Positions 37,327 to 49,364 are shown, counted from the stretch's first letter. The stretch: DNA of 64,000 nucleotides from Calonectria ilicicola (GCA_020809705.1 CP085825.1:186001-250000); one strand, 5' to 3'. The notes: a model not told the origin generated them from the letters alone. Made by a program: numbers and translations.

Positions 37327-38861
37327 ATGGCTTCAAGACGCCTCGGGTTCAAAAAGTCGCGGAACGGCTGCATCCGCTGCAAAGCTCGCCGTGTCAAGGT
37401 ACTGTCGATCCCTGCAAGCTCACCGAGCTGTAGCATAGCACTAATTCCATCATCTAGTGTGACGAACAGCAGCCGTGCAAGAATTGTATACGCCATCGAG
37501 CCCCGTGCAGCTTGGTAAAGCCATCTCCCACTGCAGACGCTTTGTCTCAAACCTCTTCGTGCACCTCTCCAGCCGACGGTGGATTTCCCCAAAGCGCTAG
37601 CATCGTTTCCGACCATGCAAATTCCGCCATCTCGACTTCGGTTTCTGAATCGGATTCCATGAAATCAAAGGCTGACCAAGCTTTGAGAGACCTCGAAGAT
37701 GTTGTAAGCAAAGTGCGCTACGTGGTTAGCAATCTTCCAACCAACCAAGGACCGGGAAACATATACAGCAGCACAACACTGGCCTCCGCTACTGATGAGT
37801 CGCAATGGATGCGCGATCTTCAATTGCTTCATCATTACTCTACTAACGTGTACAAAACACTCGCATGGGGGCCGGAAACACTTAGTGTCTGGAAAGAGAC
37901 GGTCCCGCATCTCGCCCTCTCTCGTGTAAGTCGACGGCCCAATTCGACCTGTTCCTTGCCATCTCTTCACTGTGCTCACTCAATATATCTCATAGTCATA
38001 CCTAATGCATGCTTTACTCGCACTCTCGGCCCTGCACATGGCGCATGTGAATCCGGATCAGAAGAAGGGCCACGTGCTGGCATCCATCGAACACCAGAAT
38101 ACAGCTCTAAAGTTGTTTACGGCTCACATTGGAGACGTCGAATCTGACAACTGTCACATACCCGTCCTCTTTTCAGCCTTTACTTTCCTTTCCGGCATGT
38201 TCACATTTGGGAGTCAAGGGGCTAGCAGCATAAATCTATCCGACATAGCCCAATGCTTTTTACTCGTTCAAGGTAGGGCGGCACACATGCAGCTCCTTCA
38301 ATGTGCAGCGAAACTTGTGCTAATTCTTTAGGTGTTGGAACATTACTTCGTGACCCATCCATGTGGGCAGCCGTCCGAGCCAGCTCAATTAGGCCCTTAA
38401 TCTCAGAGCCGGCGCCACCGGGTCAACCGACTGGTGCATTTGCGACACGTTTAAACGAGTTAGCCGAGCTCGTGCCCATAATGCGTATACCCAACTCCAT
38501 GCTCCTTGCCAACGAAATTGTGGTGCGAACACATTGCTTCTCTGCGATTAGTAAGCTGCAAAGTACATACGCGGTCATGCGTAATAGCGACAAGAGTGCG
38601 GTCCGTATTTGGAATTGGCCAATTACTATTTCAGGGGAATTTGTAGAGCTCTTGAGGAAGGGTGAGCCGATGGCACTGGTTATTCTAGTGCACTATGCCG
38701 CGATGGTAGCCTGTTATGAGCAAGACTGCTGGTACTTGGGTGGCTGGAGCGGTAATGTATGCAACGTTGTGGAAGGGGCATTAGTCGAAAACGATTGGTT
38801 GTCTTGGATTGAATGGCCAGTTGAGTGCATACGAGGTGGGATAAATGTCCAGGATTTATAA
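37327..38861 (+). CDS. Zn2Cys6 transcription factor, UPC2/sterol-uptake-regulator-like
   Basis: Nuclear DNA-binding regulator. Four exons: 37327-37398, 37458-37925, 37996-38272 and 38332-38861, giving 448 aa. The binuclear cluster is split by intron 1: residues CIRCKARRVK from exon 1 join CDEQQPCKNC...C from exon 2, giving C-x2-C-x6-C-x6-C-x2-C-x6-C. The middle region (LLHHYSTNVYKTL, WKETVPHLALS, LMHALLALSALHMAH) is the fungal-specific domain seen in UPC2-like factors. Start chosen at the Met just before the Lys/Arg-rich lead-in to the zinc cluster. It is flanked by a secreted protein and a GDSL esterase; no target can be named. Confidence 0.85.
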
Positions 38862-39642
38862 CTTTATTGACTTAGAATAATTTTAAACTATTAAAATATA
38901 TTGTTTTAATGCCTGAGAAAATAAGCAATGGTGACTACCGCGTTTATACTTTTCTCCATACAAAGGGAATACAAATTTAACTGGTTCGTAGAATGAAGGA
39001 TCACAAAACGCCAGCAAAAACGTATTTTTAGCGTAAACCGCAAATAAAGATAATTGATTATTCGGATGTGAGATCATCCGATAGCGACATGGGCATGAAG
39101 GCTAGCCCTGATACAGCTCTAGGCATTGGCAGTGGGTTACATGGAGTATCTAGGCAAATTCTCCTCGGGCGCAAATTGCACCGAGAGGCCGAGGGGGAAA
39201 ACTGAGCCCCGAATATTCGCATGCGTTCACTTAATGTACTGCAACAGCCAATCACCTAATGGCATTTTGGATGGTAGGTTTCTTTCGTCCAAGACGACTG
39301 TCGGGTTTGATCTGTCATGACAGGGGCTAAAACCTTTTAGGAACCCAAACAGGAGATGTAAACTCCGAAGACATTCGTCCGAGCCACCCTCCGTCGATGT
39401 GACCACCTCTCAATATATGGAATCTAGCAGCATGCCAGGGATCCTTTCGCCCGATGGATTCGCCATTCGAGCAGAAGAATCGCCAAGGAGGCCACATCTC
39501 CATCGAGGCAATGAAAATCCCACGAATCAATGAGTCCAATAGCGGTCCCTCAACTTTATGTCCAGTATAAATACAGCTAATTTCTACGATATTTAGGTAC
39601 TTTTCCATATATTTTACAAATTACATTTCTCAGTCCCACAAC
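38862..39642. other. Intergenic
   Basis: 780 bp, AT-rich in its first 200 bp. Small open frames on both strands have no recognisable content. The last 50 bp (ATTTTACAAATTACATTTCTCAG region) should be the GDSL gene leader. Confidence 0.45.
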
Positions 39643-40723
39643 ATGCGTTTGTATAACATCATCGTTTTCTCATTCTTGTCCTGTTCGGAATCCAGGATCT
39701 TGTCAGGTCGACGCACCAGCAAGTCCGTTAGCTCGTACTGGACTAACTTTTCCAATTTACAGACAGTTTTCGTGTTGTGAGACTTTCTACTGGCTTAAAA
39801 AAAAACTGTGTCTAATAAAATCGTTTTAGTGGCGACTCGTATTCCGCAACGAGGTTCGATCCCAGCACCGAGCCCCAGCCTTCTATTTCCAATCCACTAG
39901 GAAATCCAAGCTACCCAGGCAGGACAAGCTCCAATGGCCCCAATTGGGTCGGCTATTTGACCACTCAGTACAATAAATCAACTCTTTTGACTTATGATTT
40001 GGCCGTCGGTGGCTCCACCATCAACAATTCCATAGTTGACAATGGCTACGATCTCGTCAGCCAACTAGATAGCCGTTTTATCCCATTTTATGGAAACGGT
40101 AGTGTGTGGTCTTCCAATACTACACTCTTTGCAATCTGGTTCGGCATCAATGACGTTTTCAATTCTTATCTTCTTGAAAATTCATCCGACATCCAATCAG
40201 CAATGTTTTCCAGCTACGACTCTTTGATTGCAAAACTTTATTCATACGATGCCCGGAATTTTCTTTTCATCAACATACCACCGATAGAGCGGGCTCCTCG
40301 TGTGACTCAGTCCAGTCGTGCCTCAACGAGGATTCCCTTAGCCAAAAATGCTACTGTCGAATGGAATCAAAGAGTAGAAAATCTGACACGGGATATTGAG
40401 GGACGTTACAGCGATACCAAAATCTTCCTCTTTGATGCACACGGCATATTCAACCAAGTCATCGACGATCCCAAGCAATTCCACCAAACGGAAGAGTATA
40501 AAAATACCACAACTTACTGCGATGCTTATAAAAAGTGAGTACCTAATACGAACGAAGAATAACACTAGAAGCTGAAAGAAATAGTGGGACTCCAGAAATA
40601 GACAGTCAATGGGATAATTGTACTTATGCAGTGGACGAGTATTTATGGCTGAATAGTCTGCACCCTACTTATCCCATTCATGAGCTACTGGCACAAGAAG
40701 TTGCATTCTTATTAGATGCATAA
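39643..40723 (+). CDS. Secreted GDSL/SGNH esterase
   Basis: Extracellular ester hydrolase of the SGNH superfamily. Exons 39643-39776, 39830-40534 and 40585-40723; introns 53 and 50 nt; 325 aa. The N terminus MRLYNIIVFSFLSC is a signal peptide. Block I is VFGDSYSATRFDP, the nucleophile Ser being restored only after intron 1 is removed, which supports that junction. Block III is FGINDVF, and block V is LNSLHPTYPIHE with the catalytic His; the Asp of the usual D-x-x-H is Asn here, as in some fungal relatives. Several Asn-glycosylation sites. Possible substrates are acetylated plant polysaccharides or other esters; not decidable. Confidence 0.85.
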
Positions 40724-40871
40724 AGGAAGTCCTGTTGTAGTTTGGATTTCGGTACCTGGGACATTTTCACTGTTTGCTTCTCCCCGAGAATATAGTTATC
40801 CCCTTATTTATTACAACCACAACCTTCATCGATATTCAGATAACTATAGCATACATCTCTTCATTTTGATC

Positions 40872-41798
40872 CTAAGCAGCCTTCAGCAGTTGTTCCTTGT
40901 GCTCCAACAGCCATTCTTTAACGGTTCGGGGCTTTCTTCCCAAAATTCTCTCTGAAAAGTTGTTCAAAGCCCATATCTCTTCATGTGCTTCCTCGTACTT
41001 GAAAAATCTCCAGAGGATATCAACTGCAGTGCCTATAATAGGCCGGTAAAATTCCGAGAAGGCTTCGTAGCTTCCATCATAGGCAATAGGTTCTCCAAGG
41101 ACTTCGCTTATGATTTCAGCAACCTCTTTAAACTGCAGCCAATCATGGCCATTATTCATGGTGTGAAATGCGCCAATATGTTTGGCATTGTCTGAAAGAA
41201 ACAATTTGCCGACAATTTCGGCAATATCACGAGGATCCATAAACGGCACCCGATGCTCTGGCCAGATGAGTGTCTTCTTTTTCAAAACAGGTTTGAATTG
41301 GAGCCAAAAGTTATCCATGAAAGTGGCCCCTGAGTTCACGTACGTGACAGGAAGGCCGCTCTCGTCAAGAATACGCTTAGCGATGGGGTGTTCTGCGGGG
41401 AGACTTCCGGCGCCCAGAGTAACCAGCTTTTGATTAATCTCGGGAAATACACCCATGAGGCGAATAATATGGATGGCTTTATTCTCCTTCTGCAGGGCAG
41501 TGACCAGATTTGTCATGGCAGGCGCCTCCGGCATGCCACCTGGCGTGATGATGAAAACACCTTCTATGTCCTTGACAGCGGCTGATAGGGATAAGATGTC
41601 GCTGTAGTTTGCCTCAACAGCCTCCGCATTCGGGTATTTGGTTTCGAGGATGGATCGGTTCTTTGGACTGCTTGTCGCCAGCCGCAGCTTAATTGACGGG
41701 GCATTTTGTGTTAGAAATTCTGCAAGCGGCCCGCCAATATGAGCAGCAGCCCCAAAGATTAAGATGCTTTGAGGAATGGGTTTGACGAAATTCGACAT
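40872..41798 (-). CDS. NmrA-like NAD(P)-binding atypical SDR
   Basis: Rossmann-fold protein of the NmrA-like/atypical short-chain dehydrogenase group. 308 aa from the Met at 41798, which places the dinucleotide motif ILIFGAAAHIGGPLAEFL close to the N terminus; an in-frame Met at 41855 would add 19 residues. Following landmarks are a VEANYSDILSLSAAVKDIEGVF segment and YVNSGATFMDNFW, typical of family members that bind NADP without the classical Tyr-Lys catalytic pair. Single exon. Function may be a reductase or a redox-sensing regulator. Convergent with the GDSL gene, 150 bp apart. Confidence 0.8.
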   Translation of the reverse strand: MSNFVKPIPQSILIFGAAAHIGGPLAEFLTQNAPSIKLRLATSSPKNRSILETKYPNAEAVEANYSDILSLSAAVKDIEGVFIITPGGMPEAPAMTNLVTALQKENKAIHIIRLMGVFPEINQKLVTLGAGSLPAEHPIAKRILDESGLPVTYVNSGATFMDNFWLQFKPVLKKKTLIWPEHRVPFMDPRDIAEIVGKLFLSDNAKHIGAFHTMNNGHDWLQFKEVAEIISEVLGEPIAYDGSYEAFSEFYRPIIGTAVDILWRFFKYEEAHEEIWALNNFSERILGRKPRTVKEWLLEHKEQLLKAA

Positions 41799-43756
41799 GT
41801 TTGCAATGGCAGAGGTGCTTATATAACCTGTAAAAGGAGCCTTGGAGAAATTCAAAGGAGTGAATAGATGTTGATCTATGGTCTATGAGGCGATATCTCA
41901 ATAGCATGAGGGAAGCTTCATCCTTTATACCATGGCTGAGGTATGCCACTCAAATGATGAGTAAGCGGACATGTCAAACTACAATCGATTGGGTATTGCA
42001 CGGAAGGGTGGCCCCGATTTCTAAGCAATATCGGTTCAAAACGCATGGATCTTGGGTGATCGATATCCTGCAACTCTTATTTTACGGGTATTCGGGTGGA
42101 CAGTTAAGTCGCCGAGGATGGATACTGGATCCTCGCATACAAATACAACCCTAGTTGATGGGCCTTCGGGCGATAACCTGGTCGTTGAAGACAGAGAAAC
42201 CAATGTGGACAAATTACGGCATGCCGTCGAACTTGTATCCGCTTAGGTGAGCGGAATCGAGATACACATTGACGAAGCGGCATGGATACGCTGCTCAGTG
42301 GGATCAAAACTCTAACCGTTGACGAGTTCCGCGAAATTTATTTGGATATTTTTAAAGACATTACATAAGCGGGAGATGTTCGTAAATGGACAAAGCCCTG
42401 TAGATCTTGCATGTCCGGCCAGCCATGCCAGGATGTCGCAACGTAAATGTGCCCAAGCGCCTGCCGGAATCCTGACCTTGGGGAGAATGTCGCCTATCCG
42501 CTTGCTTCAGAGAGGCCAGGGATGCGCGAAATGCATCAATGCTGTTGTTCTTGTGAAGGTAGCTGTCCTAAACGAACAAGGCTTTCTGCCTCAGGCGTCA
42601 CTCCAAATACCTACCACTTGTCCCAATTAGGAAAAGCGCATTGCTCGGAATTTGATCAACTTTGGTGAGAGGTTTGATCTCCACTTGTTCGCGCTATGAG
42701 AGGAGCAAATGGTGCCCAAATTCTACAGCCAGAAATCTGATTTTGAGGTTTCTTATCATCTAGTACGGAATTAAATTGGCCTGGACGTTCAATTTCTGAG
42801 CTAGAAAATGTTTCCGGTTGAATTGAGACTGAAGAGAGACGTTGTGGCTGAGATGGGAGGAAAATAAGCCTGCTGAGCGCGATATAGGGTAATACATATG
42901 GTGGGTGGTGGTTGAAGGTACGCTGTATGTACGGACGCAGTCTTCTCCTGACTGACGTCACCTAATTAAAGCGGATGGCGGAGATGGAAAATATTTATTC
43001 CCGGACGAAGTTCGCTTATGCCGGGGCAGTCAGGACAAGGGCAAGCTCGATGAGCATGGAACCTGGCAACTATGCAGGGGGCGGCCTGATGTCCGTCGAT
43101 CTGAGCTAGTGGTCTGCGTCAGTCCGCTTTCTTAGCGCTCAGCTAGTGAGACATGGCACCTGAATGGGGAGCTGACCGAATACCGCTGAGCATTCCGTCT
43201 CCGCCATTTCTAACTCAGAGCCTTTCATTTAGTGGATAATTGGCGTTTCCCCGAGTAACAGTCATTACTGTGTTGACAAACAACGCCATCAGGCCTCGAA
43301 TGTCGGTCGTTGTCTGCCCGCGCCATGTCTCACACTTTGTGGATAGCCTCAGCCATGTCTTGGTGATTTTGACCATGTCAACGCCTGCTAGTTGTTGGCT
43401 AGGCATTTGAGAAGGGAGACATGGTTCACCACCCCTCTTTGGCGCCGCTAAGTTGGCTCGACCGCTGCATGGCTGGTGATGGCCTCAACCCAACTCTGCC
43501 GCTGTGGGTCTGAATCGGAATACCCATCGTGTGTAAATCCGCAATTGGCCCGCTCAGAAGTAATGTCTCACAATTTCAGCCACTGGATCAGGTGTGAGCA
43601 CAAGAGGTTGAGCCATTTGCACATGTATAAATATCTTCTTAATCGCTTTTCAGCTTATGTTTACCAGTCGTGCAAGTCAACCTTCATCTCTACCATATTC
43701 AATTCCTTAATCAACGCCCTTGACCTCTCGTCATCCATCAACACCAAAAAATAATA
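41799..43756. other. Long intergenic region
   Basis: Nearly 2 kb without a supported gene. Frames near 42319-42668 (+) and 42656-42961 (-) have no domain or convincing splice sites. The right end is the promoter of the 177-residue secreted protein, with a TATA-like box listed separately. Confidence 0.45.
43625..43632 (+). promoter_or_regulatory. TATA-like box
   Basis: TATAAATA about 130 bp upstream of the start codon of the secreted-protein gene, followed by a CT-rich leader and an A-rich start context. A well-placed core promoter element, suggesting strong or regulated expression. Confidence 0.55.
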
Positions 43757-44290
43757 ATGTTCTCTTCAACCCTTCTCAACCTCTCCGTGGCCTTGCTTGC
43801 AGCCTCCAACGTCGTGAGTGCCGGCCATCGCGGCCCTCGCAGCCGTGGCGGCTTTAGCGGCCCTGCCCTTCACTGCTTCAACCACGAAGATGATGAACCT
43901 CTTGACCTCAAGGTTGAGGACATCACCCACGTTGGCAATCAGCTACGAGCTGATGGACGACATGATCATGCTGGTGTCCTATTCAACCTCGGCCCTGGCT
44001 CCAAGAGGGTCATTATTGAGGAGGGCTCCGTTAGCGTGATCCTCAAAAACACCAACAAGGACACTCCCGCCGCCGTGCTCTTGGAAGATGTTGCTAACAC
44101 CATCGACGGTGGCGAGACTCGAGATGAGGTCGGACCTGCCCTCATCCAATGCCTATCTGCTGGAGGCATTGCCGAAGTTTATGTTGACTTCTTCAACCCC
44201 GCCTACAACACGGACGAGTACTACAAGTCCGGTGCTACGCCCGAGGGCGTGATACTCAAGTTGGCATCGACTGAGGAGGAGGACCTATAG
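43757..44290 (+). CDS. Small secreted protein, unknown function
   Basis: Single-exon 177-aa protein. The first 22 residues (MFSSTLLNLSVALLAASNVVSA) are a clear signal peptide. A short basic/glycine stretch GHRGPRSRGGFSG follows, then a compact acidic domain to the C terminus with two cysteines (near residues 40 and 131). Features such as VSVILKNTNKDTPAAVLLEDV suggest a beta-rich fold. The C terminus is acidic (STEEEDL). I do not recognise a family. The strong TATA-like promoter, the signal peptide and the size fit a secreted effector-like or cell-surface protein. Confidence 0.78.
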   Translation: MFSSTLLNLSVALLAASNVVSAGHRGPRSRGGFSGPALHCFNHEDDEPLDLKVEDITHVGNQLRADGRHDHAGVLFNLGPGSKRVIIEEGSVSVILKNTNKDTPAAVLLEDVANTIDGGETRDEVGPALIQCLSAGGIAEVYVDFFNPAYNTDEYYKSGATPEGVILKLASTEEEDL

Positions 44291-44546
44291 CTTCGATATT
44301 ACGATTAAGCGACGTGAAAGGAGGAAGAATCAAGGATTTTTTTTTGGATGGCCACCATCATCGTTGCCGTTTCCGATCCTAAAATGTGGTTGTATTTATG
44401 ATTAAATGTAATTGGATGTAATGCTGGAGAGAGGTGGTTTGCACTTTGGAAAACAAACCAACACAGGATGTTCATGAATTCAACAAGACAGCTCTTGGCA
44501 ACAATATGAATCAATTCTTCAGATTTGCGATTTCCAAAACAAGAGT
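44291..44546. other. Convergent 3' intergenic region
   Basis: About 255 bp, AT-rich, between two convergent stops. No gene was seen. Confidence 0.5.
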
Positions 44547-46155
44547 CTAGTAGACGTAAAATAAGGTCTCCTCAGCGTTGGAACGTCTGATTTTGCGGTT
44601 TTCTCTCACAAGCATGCACCTCATAACCCAAGCCAGTATCGCAGAGATGCCAGAAAAAGCAACGCTGCTCATCATGGCGATTGTGTATCGTGGTCCATCC
44701 GAGGTGGGCCATAGGTACTATTAATTCATGGTCAGATACCGAATCCTCTTTTTGGGGTAAGCCTAACTGACAGGGGTATATATTGGCCCCAATGATGCGA
44801 TGCTGTTTACCAAAGCGAGCGAAATCGCCTTCTTCTCCTTTGTTTGGCCGCATGTGCTCGCAACCCAGCCAAGAATGACGCTATTTACAGCGTAAACTCC
44901 ACTGGCAAACGTGCACATGGCAAAATATCTTGCCCCGACATTCATAGTTGTGCAGGCTAAGACGAAGCCTAGAATAGCCACAAGTTTAGCGATTGTGATA
45001 TGCCATGTCCTCTCATTCATACGACCTTTCATAAATTAGGATATAAAATGTTTCTTATTTGATGACAACTCACCAGAATTGGCTGCCCATGCAATTGAAA
45101 CTATTCCCGAGACAAGGTATGGAGGACAAGTCAGAATTAGTGTCGTAGTTTGACCGAAACCGAGTGTCTGGACAATGGTCGGGAAGAAATTCTTAAAATT
45201 GCTTGCAGCCATATGGAAGTGTTGCATAAACACTAAAATCCAGAGGCGAACGTCTCGACAGGCTTCAATCAGGCCAGAAATTGTGGTTGTGTTGTTTCTG
45301 AGCTGGACTGTGTCCATAGCAACACGGGAGTGAGCCAATTGGCGCTCCTCCTCAGAGAGCCATTTAGTGTTAATGGGCTCATCCGGAAGGATAAAGGCAG
45401 AAAATAAGGATATAACGAAAGTGATGCAGCCTTGTATGATGAATAGCCACCTCCATCCTGCGAGGCCCGCGACGCCACCCATTTTGAAGACGCCAATAGC
45501 GATGAGGCCTGCAAATGCCGTTCCACAAATATTGCCAGTAAAAAGAATAGATATGCGGGTTGCAATTTCTTTCCTAGTATAGAACATGGAGAGCATATAT
45601 AGTGCTCCAGGATAGAAGGGTGCCTCTGTGATTCCGAGGAAGAAACGAGTAAGAAGAAGGCTTTTGAAATCTTTGCATACAGCAGTAAGGGTGCTGACTA
45701 TTGCCCAGAGCGCCATAGCTGCGGACATGAACTGCGAGGGACGTATACGAGTCATCAACATATCTGTGGCTTGTCAGTTTGTGTAAAGGGGATGGCCTCT
45801 GAATATGTTTACTGCTTGGAATTTGGCCGAGAATGTATCCAACAAAGAGAATTGATACACAGGTCTGATATTCTGTTGAGGTGAGATTGAGTTCCTCCTC
45901 TAGTCCGTCCAAACGTGCAACGGTAATGGCGTTGCGATCAAGGTAGTTGAACCAATACATAACCCAAAGGACTGGAAGCATGATCCAATCAATCTTGCGC
46001 ACAAGACGAATTTCGGCTGGGCTTTTGCGTATGTCGGAAGGATTGGTTTGAGGGACGCTCTGGTCCTTGGCCATTTCTACATGGCAGCACTGCCCCTTCT
46101 CATCCTCATTCTGTGTAATGGATCGAGTAGAGACATTGGCCGGAGCCTCAGACAT
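44547..46155 (-). CDS. MFS carrier, anion:cation symporter family (Dal5/Tna1-like)
   Basis: Plasma-membrane transporter for small organic anions (the family includes allantoate, nicotinate and pantothenate carriers). Exons, in order, 46155-45813, 45763-45074, 45025-44772 and 44717-44547; introns 49, 48 and 54 nt (the last with a GTCAGT donor). 485 aa, 12 membrane segments. Landmarks: RKIDWIMLPVLWVMYWFNYLDRNAI in TM1 with the family's LDR, GYILGQIPSNMLMTRIRP at the first splice junction, TRFFLGITEAPFYPGALYML, and IYTPYLWPTSDGPRY after intron 3. Met at 46155 chosen because the N terminus is normally short and hydrophilic; a Met at 46242 is also in frame. Neighbour of a Zn2Cys6 regulator and two carboxylic-acid enzymes, so it may move their substrate or product. 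Confidence 0.88.
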
Positions 46156-46225
46156 ATTTAAAAAGCAGTGTTGCTGCGAAGAAGATATATTTAAAAGAGT
46201 AACACAATCTGGAAGCTGGTTTATC

Positions 46226-46249
46226 ATGGAAATGGAAGCCAATTTCCAT
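46226..46249. repeat. Inverted repeat ATGGAAAT-N8-ATTTCCAT
   Basis: Perfect 8-bp arms separated by 8 bp, 70-95 bp upstream of the MFS start codon chosen here. Could be a dimeric-regulator site. It would fall inside the coding region or leader if the upstream Met at 46242 were used. Confidence 0.5.
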
Positions 46250-46292
46250 CTTAAATAATGATCAAGAGCTGGGATGAAATCTCGCTTCCCCG

Positions 46293-46312
46293 GACTACCC
46301 CAGACTACCCCA
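46293..46312 (+). repeat. Tandem 10-mer GACTACCCCA x2
   Basis: Two perfect adjacent copies of GACTACCCCA about 140-160 bp upstream of the MFS start. Minus strand TGGGGTAGTC; a possible doubled regulator site. Confidence 0.55.
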
Positions 46313-46551
46313 CGTAAAGCTGGACTAGCGTGAGGGGCATGAACTGCATCTCCTTGGCGCCACCACTCTTGGAACGTGTACGAACGACCACGTGCAAGAT
46401 GGCCGTAAGAAACCGAGCTGGGACTGCTTTCACAGACGTAGTCCTTCCGGGTACGAGCGGGCCATCCGGACCGACGTGGCTAGAACAGGCCCCGGCACTT
46501 GATGAAATGTTTGACACTGTGCTTGGCGAGAATATTCATCCTAATTTATCT

Positions 46552-49075
46552 TCAAGAGATTCTCAAGTCTCCATGATCAATATCTGGTAAGCTCCATAAA
46601 AAGTTGAGTGCATCCACATCCAAACCTACGGATAATTGGTCACACCCTGAATTGAATGGTGCGATATTGGAATTAAAAGGGAGCGCTGTCCATGTATCTG
46701 CCCCATTTCCGAGAGCCAACATATCCAAATCTATGCCATTCTCATTCCTTTCTCCATTTAATGATGAGTTAAATGTGCCTGGCGCAGCAGATTTGTCTAC
46801 GTTGCTGCTCACGTCTCCTGTAAAAGAAGACTCTCCAGGTGCCTGGTTACGAGCAGACGTGAGGTGTGCACGTAGATGCGCTGTATGTTTTTCGATGAGG
46901 GTTGCATATCTCAATGCAAAGTCCATATCATCTGGAGGAGATGACCTTAATGTCGTGGTGCACTGTTCCAAGATTGAAAATGCATCGTGCACATCCACAT
47001 TTGCAGAACCAACACTGAGAGCTTTGAGCATGAAAACAGAAGCGGAGATGACACAAATCTTTACGCGTGCTGGGGAAAAGGGAAGGTGCTCCTTGAATTC
47101 TGTCAAGGTAGCAATTTGGAGGACTTTTCGACTATCTGAAATGACATCCTGGAGGAACCTTGCATCTCTTGAGGTGATGAAGATAGATAGAGCCTCTTCA
47201 GAGCTTCTTGTGGCAACGTTGAACCCTGAGGATGCAGCTCTGGATACCGCTGCCTGGATTGAAATGGCCCCTGTGCAGGCCTTGAGATGATAAAATTCGA
47301 TTAGTAGATTGTTGGAAATGGAATGTTTCAAGTCTGATATTTATGGTTAGCTGATGGCAAAAACTTAAGATGGCTACAGGATTTCACCTTCGCCGAGCGA
47401 ATCTAGCTTTTGTTGCCATTTGGACAATGAAATTGCAAAATGATCCAAAAGATCAGCATAACGACCACTGAGGACCAGGTCTTGAAGGTGTGCCGTAGAC
47501 TGGAAAAACATTGAGGAAGCAGCACGAGATAATTGTGCCAGTTCGATGTTCATGCTCATGTAGGCTATCCACGAACGCTGTGCTGGATCGCTTGTGTCCT
47601 TTAGGAGGAAGTGAGAAGCCACAATCGAGCTACTTTCAGGAATCACGGATGGGTAGCCTAATCTTGTGGCGGTTTCAGTCACATAGACATAAAGAAGTTT
47701 CTGAGCTCGAAGTTTGCGCAGTGCTTCTGGACGAGAGGTTGCTGGTGACATGTGGTTGTGGTTCGAGAAGATATCGAGTTCATTAGCAAGGCTTGTCGCG
47801 ACGCCCAAAAGCATCCAAGACATCCTGTTTGCCCTTTTGGCTGGCTCAAAAACATCCTCGCGCCAGCGGATAAAGGGCTCCTCATTGTTTTTACTTTGCC
47901 GATTGATGGGATTATATTCGGGGGATATCAGCAATCCATCCCATCCGTCGGTTTCTGGCGGAAGATGCAAAGCTCGGGGATGCCAATCCGAAATTAGCAT
48001 CAGGCTCTCAACTGTTCCAACGGCTCTTGTTTTAGAAGTCGACGTCTTTTCTTGTCCCAAGAGGATTCTTCTGATTAGCACTTCACAGTGATTCCAAAGA
48101 CGCTGGTGGACATAGTGACTCCTTGATGTTCCGCCAGCACCTGGAAGCATGAAAAATCGTGAAGAGATCATAAGTAGGGTACAGCACAACATGGCCTCCT
48201 CGGTGACAAGTTGCACATGAGCCGAGTGAGGGCGGAATTGGTCTACAACAATGGGAGAGAGAGAGGATAGTTTCTCGAAAAAACTACCATGGTTTAATTG
48301 AAGCGAGGGAGACGGATGCAAATGGTACTCACAGATCAATGTATGTGACTGCCTCCTGAGCGGTGAACCAACCCTGGCGTACGAATCGACACTTGTCCCA
48401 CAGATCTAGAGTGGCATCATCAGGCTCAGAGAGAACTGTGATAGTGAAGCCAGACCCGCTGTATCCGCCTGGCTCGACTCTCGGACCACCTCCAGGTTGT
48501 GCTCTATCGGAGAACTCAGCGGACTGCGGGCGGGATTGGGCTGAAGAATTGACGCTATATTGAGGATGGGCAGCGTCGGACAGAATATCGAGAGCAACAT
48601 TGGGGCCAGTGATGACGGTGGACCTGACCCGATTGTAGAGCGAATGAATGGGATTGGAGGGCGACTCAGCCTGTGTCTGATCTGGATTATATTCACCCGA
48701 TGCGATGACTGGATCCTGAGGCGATGAACTCAATAAATCAAGCCCACTATGTGCAGACCATGGTTGCGATGTGGAGTCATTTGCGACGGTTGAATTTGTC
48801 GTGGTTGGCTTTGTCTTGGTCCATTTGGGCGGGTCCCGGTGCTTGGGAGCCCGTGGACGGTGATTGAATTGACACTCACGATGCTCTCGACGGCATTTCG
48901 AACAGGGCGGCTTGTCCTGGATGATGCACTTGGACTTGCGTGCCCGACAAGAGACGCAGGCAACATAACTTCGCTTGAATTTGCGCGAGTCGTTGGCGGT
49001 TTCGGGGCTGTCCATTGCGACTCGGCGGTTGTGCACCGATTGAGGCAGGGTAAGGAATCCCCCGACGGCCGCCAA
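46552..49075 (-). CDS. Zn2Cys6 transcription factor with fungal-specific domain
   Basis: Probable pathway-specific nuclear regulator. Exons 49075-48333, 48283-47388 and 47333-46552; introns 49 nt (branch region weak, ...GGTAG) and 54 nt (...TATCAG). 806 aa. The zinc cluster near residue 40 reads CVSCRARKSKC...CSKCRREHREC, spacing C-x2-C-x6-C-x6-C-x2-C-x6-C, after a basic RKFKRSY lead. A Pro/Ser/Thr-rich linker follows. The first junction restores YIDLFFEKLSSLSPIVVDQF, a stretch conserved in this TF class, then the regulatory domain (TEEAMLCCTLLMISSRF). The C-terminal 150 residues are acidic and may activate transcription. A second in-frame Met at 49015 sits nearer the zinc cluster. Divergent from the lyase gene across a 464-bp shared promoter rich in CGG half-sites, so it likely controls that gene and its neighbours. 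Confidence 0.87.
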
Positions 49076-49364
49076 TTACACGGCCAAGGTTTCCAATGAT
49101 GGACAGCCAGGCGGGAAAAGATGTTGCCTATCGGGACTCTGTTGATTTCCCCGCTCAACACCGGGCCGTGAGTATCCGCGCCGGTCCGCTCGTGTCCGCC
49201 CCAGTCTCAAGTGGGTCGTTTGCCAGTACTAACTAACTAACTGTAGGTGGCGCGTTGTGAATTCAGGAGTAGCCTGGATTCTGAGCCGATTTTCGCAAAT
49301 ATCGGCCGCATGATCAATGTCAGTGAGGGGGTAGATCATGACCACAACTATAGTGTTTCACAGT

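Larger units (their letters stand above)
46156..46551. promoter_or_regulatory. MFS promoter / regulator 3' flank
   Basis: About 400 bp upstream of the MFS gene and downstream of the Zn2Cys6 regulator. It holds an inverted repeat and a tandem repeat (separate entries) and a TCCGGACCGA run near 46467-46478. No gene was seen. Confidence 0.5.

Noticed and set aside
39852..39862. GGTTCGATCCC, identical to a tRNA T-loop/B-box
   Set aside because: It lies inside the GDSL esterase exon coding ATRFDP, and no cloverleaf or A-box was seen in proper distance.
42319..42961. Frames of about 100 codons in the 41.9-43.7 kb gap, one Cys-rich
   Set aside because: Cysteines do not form a Zn2Cys6 or secreted-protein pattern, and there is no signal peptide.
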